Source: Channa striata
Taxonomy: Eukaryota; Chordata; Actinopteri; Anabantiformes; Channidae
Length of the DNA stretch: 64,000 bases
Assembly: GCA_033026295.1 (NCBI GenBank)
Contig: CM065168.1
Coordinates: 28,074,306 to 28,138,305 of the forward strand
Reading direction: 5' to 3'
Shown here piece after piece: positions 46,871-59,242 of the stretch. Position 1 is the first letter of the stretch, and every line of letters begins with the position of its first letter. A program made the translations under genes and the position numbers. The notes beneath the pieces were generated by a model, which was not told where the DNA came from, ran no database searches, and worked only from the letters and a program-made list of their open reading frames with translations.

Positions 46871-49555
46871 CTGTCTGCTCCAATTACCTCCTCAGAGAAG
46901 GAGTGTGTGCGTGTTTGTGTGTGTGTGACTGTCCATCCCCGAGTCTGTGTGGACTCTGTGAGAGTTCGCTCAGCCGCAGATTCAAATGTGCGTCGGCTGT
47001 GACACATTTAGCTGAGCAGCTGTCCACAAACTTCAGGGCTCTATTTCCAGTTCCTCCTGGACGGCCTAATATTATAGCTATTAAGAGACTTTGAGTCAGA
47101 TTTTTTTCCTGAATTCTACCTATTTCAGCAGACATCAAGAAACATATGAATGGACACTGTTACTAAACCTTAACAACTAGTATCTGATAAATAATCCCAT
47201 TTGACCAAATAGTTATATATTTTTTTTGCTCTTGTAGTGTTCATCTACATTTTTTTCCATTTGGATCAGCATATTGTTGTCATATGCCTATTGTGTTTGG
47301 ATGTTTTCTTTTAATGTATCATGTATGATGGCATACCTGTTAGTTCCTGTTCAAACACACTGCTTGCATTGTTTTGAATCTGAACTTACCAAGTTATGAT
47401 GCTGTAACTACTTTTTTTCTCAGTTCTTGAAGCTTTTTGCCCCCAAACCCATTCTTCTGCTTCGTTGTGCACTCCTCTCTCATTACAGGAAGATACTTTG
47501 AGACTCCCCCCCGAGGCTTATGCTCTGTGAGTTCCTTGACAATTCTACTCACGAACAGTCACTGTGAGCAAGACTTTTTTAATTCCACCCCTCGGTCATT
47601 ACCCTCTGTCACTGACCATCAAGGTGTTTGTGCTTGTTGGATCATTTGGTCTAACACTTGGGGGTATGTCACACACTTAAATGTCCAGTGCTGATAAACT
47701 GACAAGTACAATCACTTCAAGCAGCTAATAACCAGGTGTGAGGAAGTTCCCCCAATTAACCAGAGTGTCTCCTGTAAATTAAAATGCGAAGTAGCATTAA
47801 TGCAAACCCAGAAACAGTCATGCACATTTGAGATAAACAAAATAGGGTCACACAGAGATCCATAACATAAAGAGTAAACCTACCTTTACTTTATGTTTTT
47901 AATAAATGTTGCTCCACATTGCTTACATCTACATTTTCTGGTACCGTCGATGGTCAACATATGCAGCATTTCTGATGGAACTGCAGTCACTCGCATCAGG
48001 TTGCACAATAATGATTATGATTTCTGAAATGTAGAAACATGTCATCCTGGCCATTGTGTCTTTAAGCATTTCTCAACAACAAAAGAAGAATATGGGTCGA
48101 GAGACATGAAAATGAGGAGGGAACATTGGAGGCCAGGTATCCAGCTGTACTGGGCTGATTGTGGACCACAGGTGAGCCAGTGCTGGCCTTGAAACACTTG
48201 CTGGATTTGGTTTTGTTTTAAGTGGGTCAGTTTGGGCTGGTTTGGGCTGAGCATTGGCACATTTAACTGTATTTGGGCTGACAATGGAGCACGACCCCAG
48301 CTAATCAGCTGAACTGGACCAATTGCAACTGAGTTATGGCGCACTCAGGCAATTGGGGACATCAGTCAACACTTCAGCCAGCAGGACATTTTAATTTACT
48401 GGAATAATGATTTTGAAAAGGAGTCTCTGTGACTTGGATCTGGATAAAATCATGCTATGATGACTCATGTACCTTCTTTGTCACATATGTATTCTTTTTC
48501 TAATGGATGTTTTAATTGCTTTTGTTGTCATAGTGATTTGTCTTAGAATATGAAGAGAAATCTTGAAGAAAGTATAGGATTTAAATAAACGCTCAATGGA
48601 AAGGATTATATATGTACTGTATATCTATATATTCTCTGTACTGCATCTTTAAACTATGTAAGGTGGAGTCCAGACTTTTTATTTTACTTATTTATCTATT
48701 TTTAAGGGGGATTATCCATCATCATCAAGTCATTATACTGATGATTATACAAACGCAGAAAACATTGTTATTTCACAAAAGTAAAAGACCAGCACACACT
48801 GTTTTCCTATTTGTTCGTGCAGTGATTGCTGTAATAACTGGAAGCATTGAGTTGTTTGAGCAGCTTTTTTTCCTACAGAATAATGGTCACAGCTCGTCAC
48901 ACAGTGCTGTACTGAAGGTCCCAGCAGTGAAACATATCTACCCTCCCTTCATACCTCTCTACTCATCCCCTTATGGTGCTGTGCTCTCACACACATTGGC
49001 TGGCCGTCCGTGCCAGCGTAATTTATGAGCCAGTGTCACTGCCATTTGGCGTGTCGCCAATTTAATTACCATAGAAGCTAACTATTAACAGCTAGCAGCC
49101 AGTGTCAAGCCACACATCAAAGCAGTGGTCAGGAGAGAGTGTGTAATGCCCCTGTTGGCAGTGACTCAAATTCAGTGATCTCTCCCAGAGCAATCATTAC
49201 AGATCACAGTGTGATTCAGAAATGAGCTGCTAACTTAAATTGGATTGATATTTACCCATGATTGTTATTTTAAAGGTACAGAGGATATGTAAGTGGATTT
49301 CAGTAATCACATTACATAAAAGGTTGATGCTATTAGCATGGAAACACTTTAATATAATAATATAAATCGATTTTAGACAATGATCGTGCCAAAGTTCCAA
49401 CTTTGTTTTCCTTTTCAATTACATTGACCGAGCATCGGTATCAGTATAAGCACTTCCTTTTATATTTATTCTTCTAATTACCCCAAAGAGAGAAACACCA
49501 CCTTATCTGAATTTTCAAATTAAAAGTCTTGAAAGCAATCAAATACTCGACACCT

Positions 49556-50300
49556 AGTATCATATCATCCTACTAGACCACTTCGGTCCCAAAATGCAGG
49601 CCTACTTATGGTTCCCAGAATTTCCAAAAATAGAATGGGAGGCAGAGGCTTTAGCTATCAAGCTCCTCTCCTGTGGAACCAGCTCCCAGTCAAGATTCGG
49701 GAAGCAGACACCCTCTCTACTTTTAAGACTAGACTGAAAACCTTCCTCTTTGATAAAGCTTATAGTTGGTTATAGTCATGCTGCTATAGGCTTAGACTGC
49801 TGGGGGACTCTGCACTGTGCCACTTCCTCTTGTCTTCATTCTCTTATCTCACCCCACATCTATAATGTCACCACTTTATGAAATTAACTCCGTGTCTTCT
49901 TTGTCCCGTAGTCGTCTTTCTCCCTCTCTGTCCCCCTCTCTCTGTCCCTGTCTTCAGGTGTCCCCGGATTTGGAGCTGTGTGTCCTCCAGTGTGCAGCTA
50001 CTGGTCCCACTAACCTGCTTAATGTTTTGTTGTTGCTTTTGTTGCTCTGTTCTTTTCTCTCCCTTGTTTCCACTCAGCCCAACCGGTCAAGGCAGATGTC
50101 CACCCACCCTGAGCCTGGTTCTGCTGGAGGTTTCTTCCGGTAAAGGGAGTTTTTTCTCTCCACTGTTGCCTATAGCTGCTCAAGGGGGATTTGTTGGGTT
50201 TTCTAAATGTTTGTGTAGTCTTGACTTTATTATGTAAAGTGCCTTGAGATGACTTTTTTGTAAATTGGGGCTATTTAAATGAAGTTGAATTGAAGTGACA
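49556..50300 (+). mobile_element. LINE 3'-end fragment (L2/Maui-like)
   Basis: The segment starts with degraded C-terminal RT-like sequence (WNQLPVKIR-type text around 49675-49710, then TFLFDKAY). It continues with a CT-rich stretch and a 3' UTR (GAGCCTGGTTCTGCTGGAGG, GTAAAGTGCCTTGAGATGAC) ending TTAAATGAAGTTGAATTGAA. Such ends are widespread in teleost genomes. No intact ORF remains. Confidence 0.6.
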
Positions 50301-51541
50301 AATTCATCCGCATGAACAAGTATTTCACAAATCACAGACATCAAACATTGCTTTTACAAGCCTTCACTAAAGCTAATAGATTCTCGCTTCAGGACTTTCG
50401 TCCCATTAGAACATTAATAAGGTTGAACACTTATGGTGGATGACAGGATGTGATAGGTATTGGTTCATGAATCTGGGTTTGTGGATGTTGGTGTTGTTAC
50501 AAAGTCTTTTCTCAAACAGAACATAGGGTTTTGTTTGGGTCTGGCATGAACTGAGTGCATAGACCAATTAACAGACTAGTGTCAATTAGAGACAAGTTTC
50601 TATACATTTTTGGTGCTATTTGTTTGTGGTGTAAAAGCAAAAGAATCGTATTACTTTGTAGGTGATGTCATATTTTAGCATAATATTAAAAGTTTAATTA
50701 CTATAAATTTCATATGTTTTTCATAAAGTCTCAAAAATATCATAAACATTACATCTAGTGGTAACTTTTTAATACATGCAGTTATGCAACTGTAGAATTT
50801 TAGTTTTTAAGGTAATAGTTTTTAAAAACTCAATGTCTAAATGCCACAGTTTGTATCGAATCTGTACTTTAAAAAATATCTTTATCTGCTTTTCCAAGTT
50901 AGAAATCCAGCCTCAGGGGGCGTTCAAGTTCCAAAATATAACCTGTGAACGTAAAACTCCATCTTTCTAGTTCAAATAAAATGCACAGTAACTTAGAGAA
51001 TTGATTATCTTTGAAACTTGGGGTTTGGATAATTCTAGGCTAATAAAGGGTGAAGACACAGTAAATATTTACTGTAACATAGACTTATGTAACATAGACT
51101 TAGAAACACAAAAAACTCAGGAGACTAGCGTTACAATCATACAAATATATTAGTTTGTTTTATTCAATGATATCCAATAACATGTCTCCCTTGACTTTGT
51201 GTAAGTTATTATAGAAATAAATACAGATCATATTGCAAATGCAGAGACAAGAGTTTGGGATAATAGTGTTGAGGAGGGAGCGATCAAGGGTTAAAGGGGT
51301 TTTAGAGAGTAAATAGTGGGTAAAGAGTTTTCCTTTGAAGGTGTCAAGTACATGATGGGCGCATGCATGCTTGTAGTCCCTCCCGTCTGTGTTCCTCGTT
51401 CTCAGCTCACGAGTTTCAAACTGCAACTCCCACGTCCCACGTCATTCTCAGTCTATTTCTCCAAGTGACCATGGATCTGGATGAGATTTACTTGTTGTGT
51501 TTTTCCACCTCACTAGCATTAGGGAGAGTTATTGCACCCCA

Positions 51542-51605
51542 ACCATATTTGTATGGACATACGTGTGTGTGTATATACACACACGTATGTCCATACAAAT
51601 ATGGT
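51542..51605. repeat. 64-bp near-perfect palindrome
   Basis: The arms are 19 bp of perfect complement (51542-51560 and 51587-51605) continuing inward through ACG(TG)n, with one extra TG unit on the left, around a TATA centre. It can fold as a cruciform or hairpin. It is followed by an AGATATAT-rich stretch. Confidence 0.9.
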
Positions 51606-52302
51606 AGATATATAGATATATAGATATAGATATATTTTTGCCCCGGTTGAATAGAAAAATAGTCACATAGTGGCTTTAATAGCTGGAAGACTGAAGCATT
51701 CTTTTTGCATTTGGAAGACGAGAAGGAAAGTAAGTTTATAGTGGTTCCTTAAAATGATTTCTGGAAGACATTTTAACAATATTTCGGATCGTCCATGCAG
51801 TACAAAGACAAACCAAAAGAGTCCAAAAAAATCCTTCAAGGATTAATCACAGAATCCCACACACACCGTAATGTTTGTGTGTATGTGTGAGTGAGAGACA
51901 GATAGTGAAGGAGCAGTCCACATGCTGCTGGTGAGCCAATTAAAATCCTGTTAAGAGATCAAAGGTCAGAGGTCAGTCAGTCAGTTGTTTGATTGACAGG
52001 TGAGTGCTGGAGGATTCTTGGGGATCAGGAGGAAGAGATTTGGGGTCTCAGAGTGTTGGCATATTCCTCTCTCTGCAGACTTTGTTGTTTTGTTTTGCAC
52101 ATTACAGTAATGTTATAGGAAATACACGTCTTTGCATTTAAACTGCAAACGATACAAATCAACAAGCACACATGAAAAGACTAGCAATGATTCATAAAAA
52201 GCATCACAATGAAAACCACTAGTCACAATCCATACGTTCTACTTAAAGACAATACATGTGGAAAACAGGTCAAATCAATGCACTTGAAACAGTATGGGTG
52301 CA

Positions 52303-52431
52303 TTAGCTTGTAAGAGGTGAAGTCCCCTCCATGATCTGTTTGTAAAGGTCACCCCACGCAGCCACATCTGCGCTGGCTTGCTGCAGGGTGCTGTGTGCAT
52401 TGCAGATGTGTCCAAGGATTGTGGGCGGTGC
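52303..52431 (-). CDS. Possible unassigned terminal exon (low confidence)
   Basis: On the minus strand, after TGTTTTTTAAAG (a plausible acceptor), an open frame of 42 residues runs APPTILGHICNAHSTLQQAS, then ADVAAWGDLYKQIMEGTSPL, T-S and TAA at 52305-52303. The frame is also open upstream to a CTTTCACAG acceptor. The composition looks protein-like (amphipathic, one Trp, few low-complexity runs), but I do not recognise the protein and find no partner exon upstream. It could be the last exon of a small gene between fgf11 and chrnb1, a decayed exon, or chance. Confidence 0.2.
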   Translation of the reverse strand, partial: APPTILGHICNAHSTLQQASADVAAWGDLYKQIMEGTSPLTS

Positions 52432-52617
52432 CTTTAAAAAACACAGGATTTTTTGGGGAACTGTGAAAGTAATCGATTGGTTGGTGCTGTACAGGGTATC
52501 GCTTTAGGCGCCGTGGGCTTTAGATGTTAACGTAAAAGTACTTTTAAAATGAAGCAAAATTAAAAGCAGAGGAAATCCGTGTGTGGACGGCGTCACTCTT
52601 TTGTCGGAGCACGTGAG

Positions 52618-52623
<6 letters not shown>

Positions 52624-52661
<38 letters not shown>
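52624..52661 (+). repeat. (CT)n microsatellite
   Basis: About 18 CT units upstream of chrnb1. A (CA)15 tract follows at 52732-52761. Confidence 0.95.
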
Positions 52662-52663
<2 letters not shown>

Positions 52664-52729
52664 TCCCTCTCTTTTTTGTGTTTTCTGCTGCATTGCAGAT
52701 GTGGTGAAGGGACTCCACCTCAAAGTAAT

Positions 52730-52731
<2 letters not shown>

Positions 52732-52761
<30 letters not shown>
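52732..52761 (+). repeat. (CA)15 microsatellite
   Basis: CA units about 70 bp after the (CT)n tract; a compound hypervariable locus. Confidence 0.92.
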
Positions 52762-52765
<4 letters not shown>

Positions 52766-53395
52766 AAACAGCAAGCCAGCTCTCAAAATGGGCAAAAATA
52801 AAAATAAAAAACCAAAGCGCTAATAAAACACGCAGTTGCTTTCCGTATCAATAACAGTCCCACTCTTTTTTTCACACCCTCCCAGATAATATGGCTGCAC
52901 CTTGTTAATGGAGTTTATTGCTTTCTGCCCAAGGACTCCTGCTCAGTGATTTGGCCTCTGATTTATCTTCCATTTTTCTCTCTTTCTATCCTGTATTCTC
53001 CCCTTTCTTGGATACACATAACAGATGTTGGATCACAGATCGCACAACAATTGTGCACAAAGACAAAAGATGAATGTGATGTATTAAATCAGCACATTTT
53101 CTGTACTGTATGCAGACATGCACTGAGATACTGCCTCCCAGCTAAAGGGAAGTCTGCAGAGAGGAAGTGAAACATCAAAGGAAGGCTGTGAGGGCACGAG
53201 TTAGCTACACTACAGCGTGTGAGTCCTTCACAACCCAACATGACCCTCTCTGCAGTTGTAATTCACTCAGGAAGCACGGAGGGCACTGACTCGGGAGAAA
53301 AGGAAGGGAAGGGAGTCCCCAGGGAGAGAAGAGTGTGCGATGTGTGATGGGTACAGCTGAATCAGATATACATCATTTAACCCCCTTCGATAACT

Positions 53396-53397
<2 letters not shown>

Positions 53398-53422
<25 letters not shown>
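53398..53422 (+). repeat. (CA)n microsatellite
   Basis: About 12 CA units in the chrnb1-fgf11 intergenic region. Confidence 0.92.
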
Positions 53423-53426
<4 letters not shown>

Positions 53427-55217
53427 TTCACACCTCTCCGATCTCTTTTATAAACTGCGAAGACATGCCTTCGCCAAGCTCCTCAGAGGGGCCAGTATTT
53501 GACATTTATGCCTGAATCCTGCGATATTTATCAGCGGGTTAAAAAGCAGTAATAAGCAGTCAACCACGGGTGAGGGACTCACTAATCGAACGTGTGCTTA
53601 AAGCTACGCTAACACAAATGTCAATCTCTACATCATGTAATTCACACAGAATGCTCTGAAGTGAAGCCTGGAGGCCAGAAAGCAGAGGAGCTCATCACAG
53701 ATGCCTCCCAGCAGAGAATTCAAGGGGGAGCATCATCACAGCAAAACACAGGCAAACTTTTCACTCATAGTCAAATGATCCTGTAATTCCACCTTTGTGC
53801 AAAGTGAAATCAATAAAACTGCACAGTTAGTGGCACGATTATTTATACACTTCCTGTTTTAACCCCCCCACTTCAAATACTATCTAATTGCAAAATATCA
53901 TATCTACTACAGCTTCTGCAGAAATGCAGTAATTAGATAATGGTGGCAGATTGCAAACTAGCAGAAAAGGGGGGAGATCATCATATTCATCTGCATATTT
54001 ACAGTGGAAACCAAAACACGTACTGATGAGGGATGAACTTAAAGTGGCTGATGGATCACTTGTAATGCATTTATTTGCTGACTCTAAAATCTGATATAAT
54101 AATCCATTAATCACTAGATGTCAGTGTTGACTGACACTCAGTGGAACTAAAAAGAGTTCTTGGTGTAAAGAAAATGTATGAAGGGATTTTAATTAAATGG
54201 CTATAGTTCTGCAGAAACTCCTACTAAAGTGACATCTCATATCATCATGTCATCTTAATTTACCTCTGCACAGACATGGTTAAACTGACATTTTTACCCA
54301 TGTTTATGCTGAGGATTAAAGGAACACTCCAGCACGTGAGTGTTATGGTTTCATAAATTTGAAGGGGTCACAGGAAACATTTTAGGCCAATTTTCAAAGT
54401 GACTGAGGTCGAGATGACCTGGCATATATATGAAAATACAGGTCAAGCCTGTATTTCCGTGAATACATTTCCCATAATGCTGCTGTTACGTGCTGCCTTC
54501 TTCTGTGTATTTGCCATATAATGCACTTGGATTTCTGAAATGACAAAACAATAAACTGCCATAAATAGGAAAACAAAAAACTGAAAGTGACCCGGATCCA
54601 CTGTGTTTCTCTGGCACTAATACAGTATAATCTCTCCACAGCTGTGGCAGGGCCATTTGGTGTTAAAATGTTAGAATTTGGTAACATAACATAAATGTTA
54701 GAATTCGGTAACCCATCTGCCTTCTTGAAAGAGAAGATGTTTCATTGTTGTTCTTAACCTTTTACTGTAATACGTCCATATTCTGTTCCCGAAAAAGTAT
54801 ATATGTTTAGTAATTATGTTTATTTAGGTCATGTAAAAAAATGTAAAAGAAAAGTTTCCAACATATTTTAATTCCCTCATCCCATCAATAGACACTTTTT
54901 TTTCTTTTCCCATTATTTATTTCCTTGTTTTAAAATAAAAATCTGTTGCCAACAAGTACACAACCCTCACTCCCTCTTAAATGCTTTCTGTTGTATGTTT
55001 CACCCCGATGACACAATTAAAGTTTTGCTTTCAGATTTAAAGGAATGTTCCGACAGAAACTGAGTGTTGTGATTGCACATTAAGTCAATGAAAAGACATG
55101 TGCAAAGAAATGGTGAGTTTCCAGTATCCATACAAAATGAGGCACAGACATGGCAAAATAAGTCAAATTGGTAAGTGCTTATCCCAGGTTTTATGAATAG
55201 AATGTCATATATACATT

Positions 55218-55445
55218 CAGAATCTACATGCACTTATCCTGTCCATTGTCGTGGGGTGCTGGGGCCTATATCAGCTGTCATTGGGTGAGAGGTGGGGTAG
55301 ACCCTGGACAGGTCTCCAGTCTATCTCAGGGCCATCACCGAGAGACATACACAGAAAGACAACCATTCACACCCACGGGTAATTTAGAGTCACAAATGAA
55401 CCTGCACGTCTGTGGGAGGAACCCGAAGCAAGTCTGGTGCATACA
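55218..55445 (+). repeat. Dispersed teleost repeat fragment (copy 2)
   Basis: It runs from CTTATCCTGTCCATTGTCG through CAGCTGTCATTGGGTGAGAG and GTAATTTAGAGTCACAAATG to TGTGGGAGGAACCCG. It is the 5' portion of the same family as 22110-22240 and appears non-coding. Confidence 0.55.
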
Positions 55446-56353
55446 GTAAGGCTGCAGCTGGCAAGTGGATTCAAACCGGAAACTGAACCGAAGTTTGGTC
55501 TGTTTTCTGACCGAAAGCTCCCCCTCAAACAGACTCACTGTAAATGCAAAATGAATGGAGTTTCCCGTTAATTATTCTTGTGCACATCATTCACACATTG
55601 CTTATTGCCCACTTACTCAACTACAGAACACACACTCTTTTTTTCCCCCACTAGTGCCACAATCCACTTTGAAACTGTTGCGTCAAAGTTTTAGCCCTTA
55701 ATTCTCCTCCACAACTTTTTGTATTTCGATTCAAAGCCTCCTTACATTCTGAAAACAGCAAACATGACACATACATAAGAAAATATTGCAACATAGATTT
55801 CCCAGCCCTTGAAATATGTGTGACAATGTCTCAGACGTATGTTTGTTGAGCTTCTCTTCCCCATCTCACAGTATCTCCATATCAAGTCCCGGACACTAAG
55901 AATTCTGTTCTAGCAGACAGGAATCTCATTTAATTAAACATTCATGTAATTACTTTGCAAATCAGAGTCAAACATTTAGTTCTGGATTTAGCTATCCATA
56001 AGGGGTGACTGGTCAAACAAAGCAACCTGAAGGTCTATTTAACATTTTAATTAAGGTCTTCAGTGTGACAGTGAGGTTTTAACTCTTGCTTGTGTGGAAG
56101 AAATCTGAAAACAATGGAAATAATTGTAATGATGGTGCTTTAATTAAATCCCCTCATTTACTTGTGGGATCTATCGCTGCCTTTTTTCTTGCTAAACTCG
56201 TTTCTCCAAATGAAAGCAGAGGTAAAGTTTGCCTCATCTCTCAGGTACCTGTTTGCTTTGCTCAGCAACTTCAATTCTTCAATTCTGCTCGAGTTATCAG
56301 CTTTTATTATTTACAACCACTGGTTACAGGGGAACAGGGGATTGTGTGGATAG

Positions 56354-56355
<2 letters not shown>

Positions 56356-56421
<66 letters not shown>
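56356..56421 (+). repeat. (GT)33 microsatellite
   Basis: Sixty-six bases of uninterrupted GT, the longest CA/GT-type tract in the window, between chrnb1 and fgf11. Confidence 0.97.
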
Positions 56422-56422
<1 letters not shown>

Positions 56423-58621
56423 CAAAGAACGCTGTCCACATTAACATAGTTCCCTCTTAAATCTTGATTAGTTTTACTCCTCACTACAAATATTCCTTAC
56501 TAAGAATCTCTCTTTTTCTGTTTCATTTCCTCTTTGGTTTTTTCCCATCTGAGCCCTGACCATCAATCTAACCTCTCATCTACCACGTGGAAACAAAAGA
56601 TTCTAATGCTTCCCACATTGGATAAACACTGAGTAGAAACAATTACTCACCTGACAGATTGTACCAAAAAAGGTTTGCAAATGAAAAATGACACATGGAG
56701 CAGAAAGAACAAAAGTTAGGAGGGTAATATTAAATATTAAATTTACAATTAACATGTTTTATGAAGAGTAACACTTCTCTGACAAAAATGTGATCAAAAA
56801 ATATTTATCTTTCTATCATGTTTTTTAGAACATTGTTGTTTTAATATTTATGCTTATTCAGATATCCGTTTTATCATTTATGGCTTTGGTTTAGTATAAT
56901 TTCTCCTAAAACAGAGTAATCACACTCTATGAACTTTCAATCATAACAGTGACTGAGGTGGTCGACTGTGTTGCAAGTTGGAATTAAAAAAATATATGTA
57001 TAAGGATGTTAGACTTATATCATAACACACTTGAATCTGAAGGCAGTTTTCAGTAAAGTGGAATAATGCTAACATTAAAAAAATCTTGACATGATGTCTG
57101 ATTCTGCATCATTTTTAATCCTTTGTGATCACGATACTCCTCTTTCAAAACTCTAACGTTGGCAGCAGGATTTTCTCTGTGCACTGTGAAAGTAGAGTAT
57201 ATTGTTTGATGTGAATAAAACAGTGAACTGAAACATTATTTGAATGAATTAGAATTATGTCGTATGAATCTGGGACACAGATACAGTGTAGTGCAGTGAA
57301 CTGTTGCTTTAATACCTATACGTCTCGGGTCATGTTTGAACCAGCAGTACTAGTTGTGCTGTGGTAGAAAACTATGGATTAATCATTCTGCAAATACGTG
57401 GTTCCTGGATATTTCTAGAGATGAATGCCACATTGAATAAAGCAGGTTCTACAGATTCCGTGTAGCTATTTCAATGCTATAGTAAACTACACAATCAGGC
57501 TCTGTCACTGATCAAATCCTCATCATTTCCTAAAACCTGCATACACACAAACACTCGCTGCCACGTCGCTGTGTCTGCTAATGCATGCCATTGTATTAAG
57601 TGTGTTAAATTGCCAGCTCTTTTATTGCGGCTGTTGCTCATAAATATAAGGGCACAGGGACCTCCACGCATGTGTGCGAATGTCAGCGTAGTAATGAGTG
57701 TGTGTTTGCGTGTGATCATGCAGCGAGCCAGGGGAGCTCTTGGCCCCTCGTTTAGAGGTTAAAAGATACTGATCAGCCCGAGACTCCAATAACCGCCCGA
57801 GAGGACGGGAGGGGTTTTCTTGTGCCACTGAGTGGAAAATTGAGTGCATGTCACAAACTAATCAAATCGCACCAAAGGTGAATAGAAGAAGGCGAGCGGA
57901 GCACGGACACACATACAAACAAACACACAGAAACGGGGGGCCGACAGATATGCAGGCTATCTTGCAAAGTTGCTGACACACACAGAAGATGTGGACTGAG
58001 CAGATGGCTGCAGAACAAAAGTCTGTAAGGGTCTTTGTGACCGGCTCGCAACAGCATGGCTTGGTGTCGGGCTAACGTTGGCAACGAAGCCTTCGGGGAA
58101 ATAAACACACAATGATTATGCAAAATACGCGCTTCGGACGGACGATCTGAAAACTGCCGCCATTGTGGTAAAACCAGGAAGACTTTGCTTGGGCATTTGG
58201 TTGACTGGAAGGATGCTGATGACCGGTAGAAGGCGTGTGGGATTTCCCTCCGGCTGGTTAAACACACTGTGGCCACATGCTTTATGATGCCAGGTGTCTG
58301 CTCACTTCTTCGTGGAGTTATTGCTTAAATATCTCAGGCTCTGATAAACACAGAGGTGATTAAATAAGAAAGTGGAGGGCTGGTGTGGACGGGGGTCTCT
58401 GGAAGTAAAAGGGTCGGCCAGCTCCACTCGGCCCAGACCTGCTCCTCCTCTCCAGCTCCTCTCCACCAGTGCATTGTAGTACGCAGAGTTCCCATGGGCT
58501 CGGTGTTTCAGGCAGCAGGTGTGTGTGTGTTGGGGTGTAGCCCTAACAATCCTGTTTAAGTGTCCGCTGGTGCCAAGTCCCCCGTGTCTATCCGTCCCTC
58601 CTTGCCCCTCGTCTCCGAGCG

Positions 58622-58764
58622 CTAGGAGGAGGAGGTTTTAGTTTTGGATTGAGGGTCCTTCTTGCCGTTTTGGAGCACAGGCGAGTCACTGGAGGTCTTA
58701 GGTGTTTTCCTGGGTGGACTCTGCTCAGCAACATCGTGTAGAGAGGGCTCCCTGTACATGGCCA
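58622..58764 (-). CDS. fgf11: fgf11 exon 5 (C-terminal tail)
   Basis: The acceptor is CTTCACAG. The exon completes the split Val codon of E-V-A-M-Y, encodes 46 further residues and ends in TAG at 58624-58622. An AATAAA on the minus strand at 57626-57621 is a possible distant poly(A) signal. Confidence 0.88.
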
Positions 58765-59242
58765 CTGTGAAGGGAGAGAGTCACAGACAGTCAAACTTGA
58801 TATTGTATCAATACAAGTCGATGACAACATCATGTTTATGGCCTATAAGGTGGAAACCACAGCAATCTTGATATCAAAGTGTCAAATTAACAGTTAATTG
58901 GTTGGTAGTCTAATATATTTGTCTGCAATTTTTTACCTTTTACTAGATGATGTTATTTGAGAATCTATCTAAATGTAACGTGATTTTACTCTTAATTGCT
59001 GTAAAGATTGTGTAGTTTATCTACACGTCTTAATCTGTCGTACCCTCAATGAGTTTGGGCAGAAAATGAGCAGCTCCTTTCGTCTTTTTGACGCGATTCC
59101 CTTTCATGACCTGTCCGTCCCTGTTGATACCGATGTACCAGGCCCGGCCAGACTGAGTCTGTCTGTAGAGGATGGACGAGTAGGTGACGTAGTAGTTCTC
59201 AAACACACACTCCTTAAACTTACACTCTGGTGTGAAGTGCTC
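58622..59242 (-). CDS. fgf11: FGF homologous factor (FGF11/FHF3-type), 3' part: exons 4 and 5
   Basis: These are the last two coding exons of an intracellular FGF (FHF). FHFs do not signal through FGF receptors; they bind voltage-gated sodium channel tails. Exon 4 is 59242-59044 (199 bp, the standard FHF length) and exon 5 is 58764-58622 (stop TAG at 58624). Exon 4 reads EHFTPECKFKECVFENYYVT, then YRQTQSGRAWYIGINRDGQV, then MKGNRVKKTK and HFLPKLIEV, the C-terminal half of the beta-trefoil. Exon 5 reads AMYREPSLHDV and then a 35-aa Ser/Lys/Pro-rich tail ending TKTSSS. As recalled, K-L-(L/I)-E-V, A-W-Y and E-C-V-F favour FGF11 over FGF12, 13 and 14 (K-P-L-E-V, A-W-F, E-S-V-F). Position next to chrnb1 in the same orientation matches human FGF11-CHRNB1. 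Exons 1-3 are not visible before 64000, so the gene is partial here. Whether it is the a or b teleost copy cannot be told. Confidence 0.9.
59044..59242 (-). CDS. fgf11: fgf11 exon 4 (199 bp)
   Basis: The acceptor is TTCCAG|GAG and the donor G|GTACGA, phase 1. It encodes the late beta-trefoil strands with the FHF signature NRVKKTK. Confidence 0.92.

Larger units (their letters stand above)
46708..58621. other. Spacer between fgf11 and chrnb1 (11.9 kb)
   Basis: The left end is the chrnb1 promoter side with E-boxes. The rest has a LINE 3' end, the palindrome at 51542, five microsatellites, a dispersed repeat and one doubtful exon. No complete gene is seen. Confidence 0.6.

Noticed and set aside
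46793..47138. Several 64-92 aa ORFs upstream of chrnb1
   Set aside because: Mutually overlapping on both strands, with low-complexity TG content. The region is better explained as promoter and 5' UTR.
56086..56460. 124-aa plus-strand ORF
   Set aside because: Half of it is the (GT)33 tract, and the rest has no motif.
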